Assembly: GCA_964347345.1 (NCBI GenBank)
Contig: CAYFYB010000022.1
Location: 1 to 28,871, forward strand
Length of the DNA: 28,871 nucleotides
From: JAJISG01 sp964347345
GTDB lineage: Archaea > Thermoplasmatota > Thermoplasmata > RBG-16-68-12 > JAJISG01
Direction: 5' to 3'
Shown: in pieces, positions 15,762 to 22,839 of the stretch
How the letters are laid out: each line of letters begins with the position of its first letter
Numbering within the stretch: the stretch's first letter is position 1
Translations under genes and position numbers: made by a program
Notes under the pieces: generated by a model
Told to the model about the DNA's origin: nothing
The model's database searches: none
The model's input: only the letters and a program-made list of their open reading frames with translations

Positions 15762-15871
15762 TTTAGGGCTGCTGCAGCCCTAGATAGGCATCAAGGGACA
15801 GGCTCCCCACTCCAGTCTGGGTTAGGGCCAAGGCTCCCACCAGGTAGAGGATATCCAGCTCATACCCCGGG
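15762..15871 (-). pseudogene. C-terminal remnant of a DoxX-like membrane protein
   Basis: In the frame shifted relative to the rhodanese fragment, the DNA reads HPGYELDILYLVGALALTQT followed by GVGSLSLDAYLG and a TAA stop at 15762. This matches the end of DoxX-family proteins: the last transmembrane helix, then the conserved G-x-G-x-x-SLD tail. Nothing upstream in this frame supplies the rest of the protein; rhodanese sequence stands there instead. It is therefore a remnant joined by deletion or recombination to the rhodanese fragment. Confidence 0.6.
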
Positions 15872-15997
15872 TGTATGTCCCAGGCAACTGTTGGAAACGG
15901 GGTCGCAGTCCACCTCCGCGATCCTCACTTTGGGGTCCTCCAGGTGCTTCGTTAGCCACTCCGTATCCACCAAGACCTCAGGGTGCTTGTAGGCCAT
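15860..15997 (-). pseudogene. N-terminal fragment of a thiosulfate sulfurtransferase (rhodanese)
   Basis: ATG 15997 opens 45 residues ending in TGA: MAYKHPEVLVDTEWLTKHLE, DPKVRIAEVDCDP, then LGHTPGV. This is the start of two-domain rhodaneses (xVLVDTxW, VRIxEVD, GHIPGA), which are normally about 280 residues. The frame stops right after the G-H-x-P-G motif, so no catalytic cysteine domain remains. A TATA-like GAATATAA (minus strand, 16031-16038) lies upstream, so the fragment may still be transcribed. It joins DoxX-like sequence at its end. Confidence 0.7.
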
Positions 15998-16054
15998 TTT
16001 TGAATTTCCTCGCCCTTCATTCTTACGGTGTTATATTCAGCCTTTCGTCATTCC

Positions 16055-16061
16055 TTTATAT
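16055..16061 (+). promoter_or_regulatory. TATA-like element of the nitroreductase gene
   Basis: TTTATAT is 22-28 nt before ATG 16083, the spacing expected for a leaderless archaeal transcript. Confidence 0.55.
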
Positions 16062-16082
16062 CCGCTTCCGCCATGCCCCGGC

Positions 16083-16592
16083 ATGGAAACGCTGGAGTGC
16101 ATCCGCCGATGCGTCGCCGTCAGGGCATTCAGAGACGAGCTAGTGCCCGACGAGGTTTTGCGAAAGGTCCTTGAGGCGGGGAGACTGGCCCAAAGCTCAA
16201 AGAATTCCCAGCCTTGGCATTTCATCGTGGTAAGGGACAGGGCGACCCTGAGGAGGCTGTCGGAGCTTACAGGGACCGGACCGCACCTGGCCAGGGCCCC
16301 CGTTGGGATTGTCATAGCCACTCTGGGGGCAAAGCTTCCCTATGTGGATGCTACTCGGGCGATTCAGAACATGGTCCTGGCAGCTTGGGATCTCGGTCTG
16401 GGGACGTGCTGGATAGCCAACTTCCAAGAGGGGGAGGTGAAGAGGCTCCTCGGGCTTCCTGATGAGGCGGTCCTAGTAACTGCTATGCCCTTCGGGTACC
16501 CTGATCCCTCTTCCCTGATCAGCAAGAAGAGACGTAAATCTCTGGAGGAGATCACTCACTGGGAGAGATTCGGTCAGAAGGCCCCCGCTTAG
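16083..16592 (+). CDS. nitroreductase-family FMN protein
   Basis: 169 residues. The N-terminal phosphate/FMN-binding segment is IRRCVAVRAFRDELVPDE, followed by the family motif LEAGRLAQSSKNSQPWHFIV. Later come DATRAIQNMVLAAWDLGLGTCW and AMPFGYPDP, both typical of the fold. It should bind FMN as a homodimer and reduce a small electrophilic or quinone-like substrate with NAD(P)H; the family is broad and the substrate cannot be read. It diverges from the rhodanese remnant. Confidence 0.9.
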   Translation: METLECIRRCVAVRAFRDELVPDEVLRKVLEAGRLAQSSKNSQPWHFIVVRDRATLRRLSELTGTGPHLARAPVGIVIATLGAKLPYVDATRAIQNMVLAAWDLGLGTCWIANFQEGEVKRLLGLPDEAVLVTAMPFGYPDPSSLISKKRRKSLEEITHWERFGQKAPA

Positions 16593-16666
16593 GGATTCCG
16601 ATTGGCCTTTGATGGGTCCGTATCCTACCCGTGGAGGTTAAGAAGGCCCCCGAGCATTGACACCGC

Positions 16667-17188
16667 ATGGCCAAGTTTGCCCGCTACGGTCCCTCGCCCC
16701 GCTACGGACTGCCGGAGGCAGGGTTCTGCCTATCCTCCTTTGCAATATTTCGACAGGGTTCTGAAGTCCTATTAGGTAAGCCTCGAGATCATCCTAGATG
16801 GGAAGCTGAGTGGGCTCCCAACTTCGCTGCCTATGATCCCAAGGACAGGGAGGCGGAGTTCCGCTCCTGGCGCCTTCCCGCCTCCTACCTTTATGAAGGG
16901 GAGCATCCCGATCAGGCTTTCGAGCGGGTCATGGAGGACCAGTTAGGGGTGGAGGATTACAGGGCCGGGCCGGCATCTATTCGCGCCTTCTATGATCCGA
17001 GCGATTGGTTTCCTGGGGAACTGCACTATGACCTGTGCTTCGTCTATGAAGTTGAGGCCGAGCCTCCCCTGAAGGTGCCCCCGTGGTTCCGTGCTCTGGA
17101 GTATGTGGAGTGCTCCTCCCTCAGGAGAGGGGATTTCGGAAGCGCCATGGGGGACCTCGCCGTCGACCTTGGCCTCATCAGGGAGTGA
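16667..17188 (+). CDS. Nudix-fold protein with degenerate Nudix box
   Basis: 173 residues. The region GEHPDQAFERVMEDQLGV aligns with the Nudix box GES-x-EEAALRELREETGV, but the metal-binding REUxEE core has become RVMEDQ: the Arg is kept while two glutamates are replaced by Val and Gln and a third by Asp. Flanking segments (FRQGSEVLLGKPRDHP, FPGELHYDLCFVYEVEAE) fit a Nudix beta-sandwich. It is probably not a pyrophosphohydrolase and may be a nucleotide sensor or have another role. ATG 16667 gives MAKFARYGPSPRYGLPEAGF. The family assignment is moderate. Confidence 0.6.
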   Translation: MAKFARYGPSPRYGLPEAGFCLSSFAIFRQGSEVLLGKPRDHPRWEAEWAPNFAAYDPKDREAEFRSWRLPASYLYEGEHPDQAFERVMEDQLGVEDYRAGPASIRAFYDPSDWFPGELHYDLCFVYEVEAEPPLKVPPWFRALEYVECSSLRRGDFGSAMGDLAVDLGLIRE

Positions 17189-17273
17189 TGGACGGTCCCT
17201 TAGAGCCGGGGATGAATGCACTCTCCCTTCGGAAGCCCTCCGCCTTCACACTACCCAGTCTTCCACTCGCAAC

Positions 17274-17657
17274 CTAGTAGGTCCAGTGAGAGGGGTCCAG
17301 GGGTTGTTTCATGTCGAACTCGTTCCCGTCAGGGTCCGTGAAAGCACACATCCACTCGCCCCAGCCCATCCTCTTGGGTGGGGAGAGAAAGGAAACGCCT
17401 CTCTCGCAAAGACGATCGTACTCAGCATGGATGTCGTCCGTCAAGAAGGTGATGCCTGTGGGGCCCGGCGCCTCCTTCTCCTCGTATTCACAAAGGTGAA
17501 TTCTGGTTAGCGGCCTGCCGGGACCTATCTCTATCCAGTGGCCCACCTCAGGGGCCTCGAAGGCGACTTCCATTCCGAGAACATCCCGATACCACCCTAT
17601 CGCCCTTCGACGGTCCGAGACAACCACGGCAACTGTATCGATACCCAGGATTGCCAT
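17274..17657 (-). CDS. VOC (glyoxalase/bleomycin-resistance) family protein
   Basis: 127 residues with the two beta-alpha-beta-beta-beta halves of a VOC module: IDTVAVVVSDRRRAIGWYRD and TDDIHAEYDRLCERGV, closing with CAFTDPDGNEFDMKQ. The usual first metal-ligand His is not at its place (Thr/Val there), while the last-strand Glu is present, so metal-dependent glyoxalase activity is uncertain. ATG 17657 is the start; the frame runs 26 codons further upstream but the extension lacks family sequence. A TATA-like GTAATAAG lies about 30 nt upstream. Confidence 0.85.
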   Translation of the reverse strand: MAILGIDTVAVVVSDRRRAIGWYRDVLGMEVAFEAPEVGHWIEIGPGRPLTRIHLCEYEEKEAPGPTGITFLTDDIHAEYDRLCERGVSFLSPPKRMGWGEWMCAFTDPDGNEFDMKQPLDPSHWTY

Positions 17658-17757
17658 ATAGACGATATCCAGTTGCTTCCTTATTACACCCCCATGTCTC
17701 CCTATCCCCACGCAAATTGGCCGAGGTATCACCACCCGAAAGCAGGAATCCTAAAGC

Positions 17758-17765
17758 GATAAATA
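17758..17765 (+). promoter_or_regulatory. TATA-like element of the zinc-ribbon membrane protein
   Basis: GATAAATA is 23-30 nt before ATG 17788, and no SD is visible, so the transcript is probably leaderless. Confidence 0.55.
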
Positions 17766-17787
17766 CGCCCCTTCTGCATGCCATAGC

Positions 17788-18309
17788 ATGGCCGCAAGTC
17801 AAGAGTCCATGAGTTCCTACGCTTGGGGAGAGGCCCAGAGTGCTAGAACCCTTGCCCTAGTCGGCTTCATTTTCTTCGCCATATTCCTCGCGATCTGGGG
17901 GCTGGTGACCCTCTTCATGCTGGCCTCGCTGGCCTTTGACTTCCGACCGGGTATATTCTGGCCTTTCCCGCTCTTCTTCCCATTCGGCGTCTTTCTTGCC
18001 CTGAACGCGGTTCTCACCGTGTGGAGCTTGAACACCATGAGGGACATCGACTCGGGCCGATACGTTCAGGCGCAGACGTCCTCCTTGGTTCTTGGCATCC
18101 TTGGTCTCTTCGCCAACATAATCAGTGGCATCCTCTTCTTGGTGGTCTACTTCAAGCTCGGTAACGCTGTCCGGTACGCCCAGGCACCACCGCCCGCGTA
18201 CGCCACATCCCCGACCGCTGCGACGGGCAGATTCTGCGTGGAGTGCGGCAGGTCCGTCGCAGTGGACGCGAAGTTCTGTTCCTACTGCGGGAAGGAACTG
18301 GGTAGCTAG
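17788..18309 (+). CDS. membrane protein with C-terminal zinc ribbon
   Basis: 173 residues. Three or four hydrophobic helices (LALVGFIFFAIFLAIWGLVT; a Pro/Phe-rich segment; LVLGILGLFANIISGILFLV) are followed by a Pro/Ala linker and a zinc-ribbon FCVECGRSVAVDAKFCSYCG (four cysteines, residues about 149-168) facing the cytoplasm. This 'helices plus zinc ribbon' design is frequent in archaeal membrane proteins of unknown role. ATG 17788 with GATAAATA upstream fixes the start. Confidence 0.75.
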   Translation: MAASQESMSSYAWGEAQSARTLALVGFIFFAIFLAIWGLVTLFMLASLAFDFRPGIFWPFPLFFPFGVFLALNAVLTVWSLNTMRDIDSGRYVQAQTSSLVLGILGLFANIISGILFLVVYFKLGNAVRYAQAPPPAYATSPTAATGRFCVECGRSVAVDAKFCSYCGKELGS

Positions 18310-18353
18310 GCAAGGAGAGCACTCACCCACCACGGACTGCAAGGCCGAAAAGG

Positions 18354-19442
18354 CTACGCCTGACGCCGAACCAGGAATGTAGCACCGATTAGGGTAATGA
18401 GGCTGTAACCGGCCAGCACGATAAGGTCAAGCACAAGCTCGGCGACGCCCCATCCACGCAGCATAATGCTTCGAAGGGCGTCGTTGGCGTAGGTGAGGGG
18501 TACCGCCAGGGACAGGTCTCGGAAGCTCGCTGGGATTGCCTCCAGAGGGAAGAATACCCCTGTGAGGAGGATCGAAGGAAAGAGAATGAGGGGGACAAAC
18601 TGGACTGCCTGCAGTTCGTTCTTCGCAGCGGCGGAGAGCATCATGCCCAGTCCCATGTTCCCCACAGCAAACAACAGGAGCACACCGAACGAGAGGGGTA
18701 TGCTGCCGACGATCTGAACCTCAAAGATGAGCAGGGCTGCCCCGAACACCACCGCACTCTGAAAGAACGCAATGACAGCCAGCGCCAGGACATGGCCGAA
18801 CACGAGCTCCACAGGTCGCAGCGGCGTGGAGAAGAGCCGCTCGAGCATGCCGCCAGTCTTCTCGCGGACGATGATTATCACAGAGAATACGGTCGTCGCA
18901 AGAAGGACAGCAAGGGCGACAACCCCGGGAGCGAAAGAGTCGATGAAGCGGGTATCCTCGGATCCGTAGACGAAGTCCTGGCTGAGGGACAGAGCGGCTG
19001 CACCGCCCGCCCCCGCGAACGCCCTCTCAGCTGCACTCCTCAGGGTCCCGAGGACGGCCGCCACGATGGGTGGGGACGAACCATCGATAGCCACCGTGAT
19101 ATTGGCGGTCCTGGCGGCTAGGTCTCGGGAGAAGCTGGCTGGAAAGATCAAGGCGGCCCATACGTTACCATTCTCGACCTCGTGCCTCGCGAATTCCGGG
19201 TCATAGGTGAAAACGAGGTCGAGGGTGTCGCCCGTTATGTTGGCCAGAAGGCTCGCCGCAAAGGGCCCCTCATCCCCGTTCACCACCATCGTAAGAACAT
19301 CATGAACTTCGCCCCCGAAGGTATAACCGAAGGTTAGGACTAGGAGGAGGGGCATTCCGAGGACGAAGCCGAGAGTCCTCCTGTCGTGCCGGAACTGGCC
19401 CAGGGATTTCCGCGTGACCGCCAGAACCCTTTGCACCCTCAT
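18354..19442 (-). CDS. ABC-2 type transporter permease
   Basis: 362 residues: an N-terminal helix (FVLGMPLLLVLTFGYTF), a large external domain (about 45-170, with three NxT/S sequons) and five C-terminal helices. The ABC-2 signature region VREKTGGMLERLFSTPLRPVE is clear. The ATG at 19442 overlaps the ATPase stop in an ATGA quartet, so the two are coupled; the longer open frame upstream is only the ATPase gene in another frame. The plan is that of drug/lipid exporters of the YhgE/DrrB class. The substrate is unknown. Confidence 0.92.
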   Translation of the reverse strand: MRVQRVLAVTRKSLGQFRHDRRTLGFVLGMPLLLVLTFGYTFGGEVHDVLTMVVNGDEGPFAASLLANITGDTLDLVFTYDPEFARHEVENGNVWAALIFPASFSRDLAARTANITVAIDGSSPPIVAAVLGTLRSAAERAFAGAGGAAALSLSQDFVYGSEDTRFIDSFAPGVVALAVLLATTVFSVIIIVREKTGGMLERLFSTPLRPVELVFGHVLALAVIAFFQSAVVFGAALLIFEVQIVGSIPLSFGVLLLFAVGNMGLGMMLSAAAKNELQAVQFVPLILFPSILLTGVFFPLEAIPASFRDLSLAVPLTYANDALRSIMLRGWGVAELVLDLIVLAGYSLITLIGATFLVRRQA

Positions 19443-20191
19443 CGCTGGGACGCCTCCGAGGCATGAACAAGGGAGAGGAAGGCATCCTCGAGGTTCGGGG
19501 AGGCCGTGCGTTCCCTGATGGACGCAGGGGAATCGGTTACGAGGATTCGTCCTTGATATATGAGGCCCACCAGGTCGCACCTGGCGGCCTCATCCATGTA
19601 GTGCGTGGTTATGAAGACCGTCTTCCCGCTTTCTATCAGGCTGCGAAAGAAAGACCAGAAGGTGGCCCTGAGCTTCGGGTCGATACCCACGGTTGGCTCG
19701 TCGAGGAGGAGCAATTCCGGATCGTGAATTAGCGCCGCAGCAAGGGATATGCGTCTCTTCATACCACCTGATAGGGTGGACACGAGGTTGTTCAGGCGTG
19801 GCGTAAGCTCCACGAGCTTCAATACTTCCTCAACTCTGGGCCCGATGGCAGCATCACTCATGCCCATGAGACGGCCGAACAGAGTCAGGTTCTCCCTGAC
19901 AGTCAGGTCCGAGTAGATCGCGAGATCCTGTGGCATGTAGCCGATCCGGGATAGCTCCGAGGTAGGAGGGATCGGCTTTCCCAGGACCCGCGCCGTTCCC
20001 GCACTGGGGCGAGTCAGTCCAAGGAGGACCCGGATCATCGTCGTCTTACCGGCGCCGTTAGGACCTATCAGTCCGAAGGTTACACTGCTTGGGACGGCCA
20101 GGTTCACTTGCCGGAGAGCTGTTACCTGGCCAAATTGCTTCGACAGGTCAAAGCACTCGATCATCGGGATGTCGGAAGAGGGCCCCTCCAT
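19439..20191 (-). CDS. ABC transporter ATP-binding protein
   Basis: 250 residues, with Walker A GPNGAGKTT, Q-loop PQDLAIYSDLTVREN, signature LSGGMKRR, Walker B LLLLDEPTVGIDP and H-loop TTHYMDEA. It resembles DrrA/CcmA-type exporter ATPases and powers the adjacent ABC-2 permease. ATG 20191 is used; a TATA-like AGATTAAAC near 20222 lies about 30 nt upstream, beside a CTAGCTAG palindrome (20229-20236) that could be an operator. Confidence 0.95.
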   Translation of the reverse strand: MEGPSSDIPMIECFDLSKQFGQVTALRQVNLAVPSSVTFGLIGPNGAGKTTMIRVLLGLTRPSAGTARVLGKPIPPTSELSRIGYMPQDLAIYSDLTVRENLTLFGRLMGMSDAAIGPRVEEVLKLVELTPRLNNLVSTLSGGMKRRISLAAALIHDPELLLLDEPTVGIDPKLRATFWSFFRSLIESGKTVFITTHYMDEAARCDLVGLIYQGRILVTDSPASIRERTASPNLEDAFLSLVHASEASQR

Positions 20192-20555
20192 GATGCACCA
20201 CAGGCGGCCAGGCTAGAAGAGTTTAATCTAGCTAGTGTAAGCAGGGACCGTGGAACGGAAGGAGGTGGTAGGCCTGTGCAAAGGTGAGATGGGCTTTGGT
20301 GCCTCAGTCCAACCAAGAATTATGGTGGACGCGGGGAGGGGGATTTGAACCGCCGCGCGGTTTCCGCATAGGATTAGCAATCCCTAGGGGTCCAAGCCAG
20401 TGCGCTGGCCCGATGATGGGTCTCACATCTTTGGCATTTGCGCTCAAGACGCAGTGAGGAGCGCAGAGAGCCGCCGCTACGGTCCGACGCAGTCCTAGCA
20501 CAGTCAACGGGAGTCTACCCGAGGAGGGGCCGTGATTGAGTCACGTCTGCTCCCT
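20192..20555. other. intergenic stretch with tRNA-Ser 3' remnant
   Basis: No protein gene is supported. The stretch contains the promoter of the ABC ATPase, the partial tRNA-Ser copy (20330-20393) and about 160 nt of unremarkable sequence before the end of the membrane-protein gene. No integrase remnant is visible. Confidence 0.5.
20330..20393 (-). pseudogene. truncated tRNA-Ser(GCU) copy, 3' half
   Basis: From the anticodon arm to the discriminator base this is nearly identical to the intact tRNA-Ser at 21209-21292, with the same strand. It includes the loop TTGCTAA, the variable arm TGCGG-AAA-CCGC and the T arm/acceptor 3' strand. It has point changes that break pairing in the anticodon and T stems, and the 5' half and D arm are not preserved, so it cannot be a working tRNA. 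The breakpoint at the anticodon arm is what archaeal integrases leave at att sites. Confidence 0.75.
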
Positions 20556-21128
20556 TCATCGCATCGCCTGGTCCAGAAATCGGCGGGAGTAGAGGTATCG
20601 GGCTCCCCAGCCGCCGAGAATGAGGAAGTAGAGCAGCCAGAGCGTCGGACCCAGGAGGTCCCTCTGGAACTTGATGCCCGAGGGAATCGTGAGGGGAATC
20701 AGAACGGTGCTCACGGCGATGACGTTGTGGAACGTCTGGCGCGAAATGGGCGCCTTCGGGTTCTCGAACAGCGCCACAAGCATGTATGCGATGAATGCCA
20801 GTCCTGGTGGCGCGGAGAAGTGCGCGAATGGGTTCCACAGATATCTCTCGTAGATGGGTATGACATATGCCGCTAGCGCCACCCCGCCCACAGCCGCTGC
20901 AGAGGCCAGAGACACGGACCGGGCTCTATACGAGTGGAAGGTGAACCCCACGAGCACGGTCGCCAGGGAGAGGACGACGATGGTGGCGTATCCGGTGAAC
21001 GGGAACAGCCGGAGATAGAAGCCCGCAAGCCATGCAGCCATTCCCAGGCCCGCCCATCCCGCATAGGCAAGGCCAAGGAGGACCTTCGGCTCTTCGGCTC
21101 CTTTGACCACGGGAGTCCTTGAATCCAT
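20556..21128 (-). CDS. multi-pass membrane protein of unknown function
   Basis: 190 residues with five or six hydrophobic segments: LLGLAYAGWAGLGMAAWLAG, TIVVLSLATVLVGFTF, AAVGGVALAAYVIPI, LAFIAYMLVALF, VIAVSTVLIPLTIPSG and LLYFLILGGWGARYL. No family is recognised. ATG 21128 is preferred; an in-frame GTG at 21152 would add eight residues. It is the only gene between the intact tRNA-Ser and its truncated copy, so it may have arrived with, or been trapped by, an integration event. Confidence 0.65.
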   Translation of the reverse strand: MDSRTPVVKGAEEPKVLLGLAYAGWAGLGMAAWLAGFYLRLFPFTGYATIVVLSLATVLVGFTFHSYRARSVSLASAAAVGGVALAAYVIPIYERYLWNPFAHFSAPPGLAFIAYMLVALFENPKAPISRQTFHNVIAVSTVLIPLTIPSGIKFQRDLLGPTLWLLYFLILGGWGARYLYSRRFLDQAMR

Positions 21129-21208
21129 CCGCTCAGGCAGGTTCCCACCCACTTTCCACGCACTAGATTGGAGACCCCTGCAGCCTCCCTATCCACAGCT
21201 CAGCCAGA

Positions 21209-21292
21209 CGCGGGGAGGGGGATTTGAACCCCCGCGCGGTTTCCCGCACAGGATTAGCAATCCTGCGCCCTACCTGGCTAGGCCATCCCCGC
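21209..21292 (-). tRNA. tRNA-Ser(GCU)
   Basis: 84-nt class II tRNA. The acceptor stem GCGGGGA pairs with TCCCCGC, the discriminator is G as usual for Ser, the anticodon arm CAGGA-TTGCTAA-TCCTG gives GCU, and the long variable arm TGCGGG-AAA-CCGCG is typical of serine tRNA. The T arm GGGGG/CCCCC is intact. CCA is not encoded. Its 3' half is duplicated at 20330-20393. Confidence 0.95.
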
Positions 21293-21411
21293 CTAACAAC
21301 GTAATGGCGAGGGCCGTCTATTAGGGTTTTTGTTCCATCGCGGATGGCTCGCCCTACACTTTTCAGTCCCTCAGATGTCAGGTGATGACGGAGTCTGCCC
21401 AAAAGGAATAC

Positions 21412-21419
21412 GATAAATA
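21412..21419 (+). promoter_or_regulatory. TATA-like element of the second VOC gene
   Basis: GATAAATA is about 33-40 nt before the VOC start at 21452. The same octamer precedes the zinc-ribbon membrane protein at 17758. Confidence 0.5.
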
Positions 21420-21451
21420 AGCGCTCATCCTTCTCCCGGGGCGGAATCCGT

Positions 21452-21841
21452 ATGTACATGGCCCACACATCCGTCAGGACCAGCAATATGGAAAGGTCCG
21501 TCAAGTTCTACACGGAGCTCCTTGGCATGAAGTTCGTTCGCAGCAAGGAGATTCCAAAGCGCAACGCGGAGATAGCCTTCTTGGAGTCAGACAACGGGAA
21601 CCAGCTCGAGCTAACGTGGTACAAGGACCAGAAGGTCTTCAGGGTCCCAGAGTACGAAGAGGCTGTCTTCGATCACGTCGCCTTTGTAGTGGAAGATATG
21701 GATGGCGTGCTGGAACGGTGCAGGAAGGGGGGCATCAACATCACCGACGAGCCCTTCTATCTCGCCCCGGGAGGAAGCAGGCTGGCCTTCATCGAGGATC
21801 CCGACGGCACGCTGATAGAGCTCATAGAGAGGTCCAAGTAG
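21452..21841 (+). CDS. VOC family protein, lactoylglutathione lyase-like
   Basis: 129 residues with both VOC halves and a complete-looking metal set: His in AHTSVRTSNMERSVKFYTEL, Glu in NQLELTWY, His in FDHVAFVVEDMD and Glu in EDPDGTLIELIE. That His-Glu-His-Glu set is the one used by glyoxalase I and related lyases, so this protein is more likely catalytic than the VOC protein at 17274. The start is ATG 21452; a second in-frame ATG at 21458 is equally plausible. Confidence 0.88.
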   Translation: MYMAHTSVRTSNMERSVKFYTELLGMKFVRSKEIPKRNAEIAFLESDNGNQLELTWYKDQKVFRVPEYEEAVFDHVAFVVEDMDGVLERCRKGGINITDEPFYLAPGGSRLAFIEDPDGTLIELIERSK

Positions 21842-21972
21842 AATCCATCGATGACCGCACACCTCTTTCTGTTTTCACGCCAGCAATCCACTCCCTAGCG
21901 TCCGCCCTTTTGCCGACTGTGACGCTGAGGGGCGTCATCCACGTGCCAATCCTGCCTCTCGGGCCCTGAACA

Positions 21973-21980
21973 GTTTAAAT
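21973..21980 (+). promoter_or_regulatory. TATA-like element of the isoprenoid gene pair
   Basis: GTTTAAAT lies 76-83 nt before the polyprenyl synthase ATG, implying a transcript leader of about 50 nt, longer than for most genes here. The leader contains a hairpin. Confidence 0.55.
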
Positions 21981-22014
21981 AGCGGGGAGGTCCATCTTAC
22001 CAGGAGGACAAGTT

Positions 22015-22036
22015 CCCCAGAATATTGCATCTGGGG
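22015..22036 (+). promoter_or_regulatory. leader hairpin before the polyprenyl synthase gene
   Basis: CCCCAGA (22015-22021) pairs perfectly with TCTGGGG (22030-22036) around an 8-nt AT-rich loop, followed by GGAGGAGG 13-19 nt before the ATG. The end of the stem touches the purine-rich, SD-like sequence, so the hairpin could modulate translation. This is inference from position. Confidence 0.4.
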
Positions 22037-22055
22037 AGGAGGACGGCGGGACTTC

Positions 22056-22838
22056 ATGGAGATACACAGTTTCGACATCTACCGGCGAAAGGTTCTTCCC
22101 GTCGTGGAGGCCAGGCTAAGGGAGGTGACAGAGGAGGGGGAGCTGTCGGAACTCTACCGCTACGTGGCGGAGGGTGGAAAGAGGCTCCGCCCGACACTCA
22201 CCTTGCTCATCGCCAACGCCCTGGGGGGCGACGATCGAATGGCTTTGGACCTCGCTTGTAGCGTGGAACTCACCCACTCTGCTTCCCTTGCCCTCGACGA
22301 CATCCTAGACTGGCACGAGGAGAGGAGGGGGAAGGCCACCCTTCACAAACTCAAGGGCTTGCGCACGGCCGTGATAACAGGTTTCACCATGCCCAGCATC
22401 GCCCTGAATTTAGCCGCCCGTTACGGGGTTGACTATCCGAGGAGGCTAACGGACGCCTGGGTGTCCATGTGTCTCGGGGTCCACATGGAAGGGAGAGGAC
22501 CCTTGTCTTGGAAGGCCTACAGGAGGCTGGTGGAGCTCAAAACGGGGAGGCTCTTCGCCGCAGCCTGCCTGTTCGGCGCCAAGTCTGCCCGAAGGAGAAC
22601 GGGTGGTTTCGACGAGTATGGGCTATGCCTGGGCCGCGCATTCCAGATGGCGGATGATCTGGCGGACGGGGCTGCGGCGAACAATGATCTCAATGAGGCC
22701 CGCCTGAGGAGGCAGATGCAGCAGGACGTCAAGAGAGCAGAGCTGCTGACCTCTCGCTGGCGGGGCAAGAGGCCGGATCTGATAGGCGTTCTGAAGGAGG
22801 CTCCCGCCACCGTGGTCTCCCTGAAGAGTGAGGAGTAA
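22056..22838 (+). CDS. polyprenyl synthetase (short GGPP-synthase-like)
   Basis: Trans-prenyltransferase that chains IPP onto allylic diphosphates. Both aspartate motifs are present: DDILD (first, in LALDDILDW) and DDLAD (second, in QMADDLADG). The GGKRLRPTLTLL motif and the KTGRLF motif near residue 165 are also in place. At 260 residues it is 60-80 shorter than usual (about 320-340), with the loss mainly after the second aspartate motif. It is next to a GGR-like flavoprotein. Chain length and whether it is active cannot be told; the motifs say it could be. Confidence 0.85.
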   Translation: MEIHSFDIYRRKVLPVVEARLREVTEEGELSELYRYVAEGGKRLRPTLTLLIANALGGDDRMALDLACSVELTHSASLALDDILDWHEERRGKATLHKLKGLRTAVITGFTMPSIALNLAARYGVDYPRRLTDAWVSMCLGVHMEGRGPLSWKAYRRLVELKTGRLFAAACLFGAKSARRRTGGFDEYGLCLGRAFQMADDLADGAAANNDLNEARLRRQMQQDVKRAELLTSRWRGKRPDLIGVLKEAPATVVSLKSEE

Positions 22839-22839
22839 C

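Noticed and set aside
18354..20191. ABC exporter as a defence or bacteriocin immunity system
   Set aside because: It is an ordinary ATPase plus ABC-2 permease pair with no toxin, maturation or regulator gene beside it.
20330..20420. A second functional tRNA-Ser
   Set aside because: The 5' half and D arm are missing, and mismatches break the anticodon and T stems.
17274..21841. The two VOC proteins as a recent duplication
   Set aside because: They share only general fold features, differ in metal ligands and strand, and show no close sequence identity.
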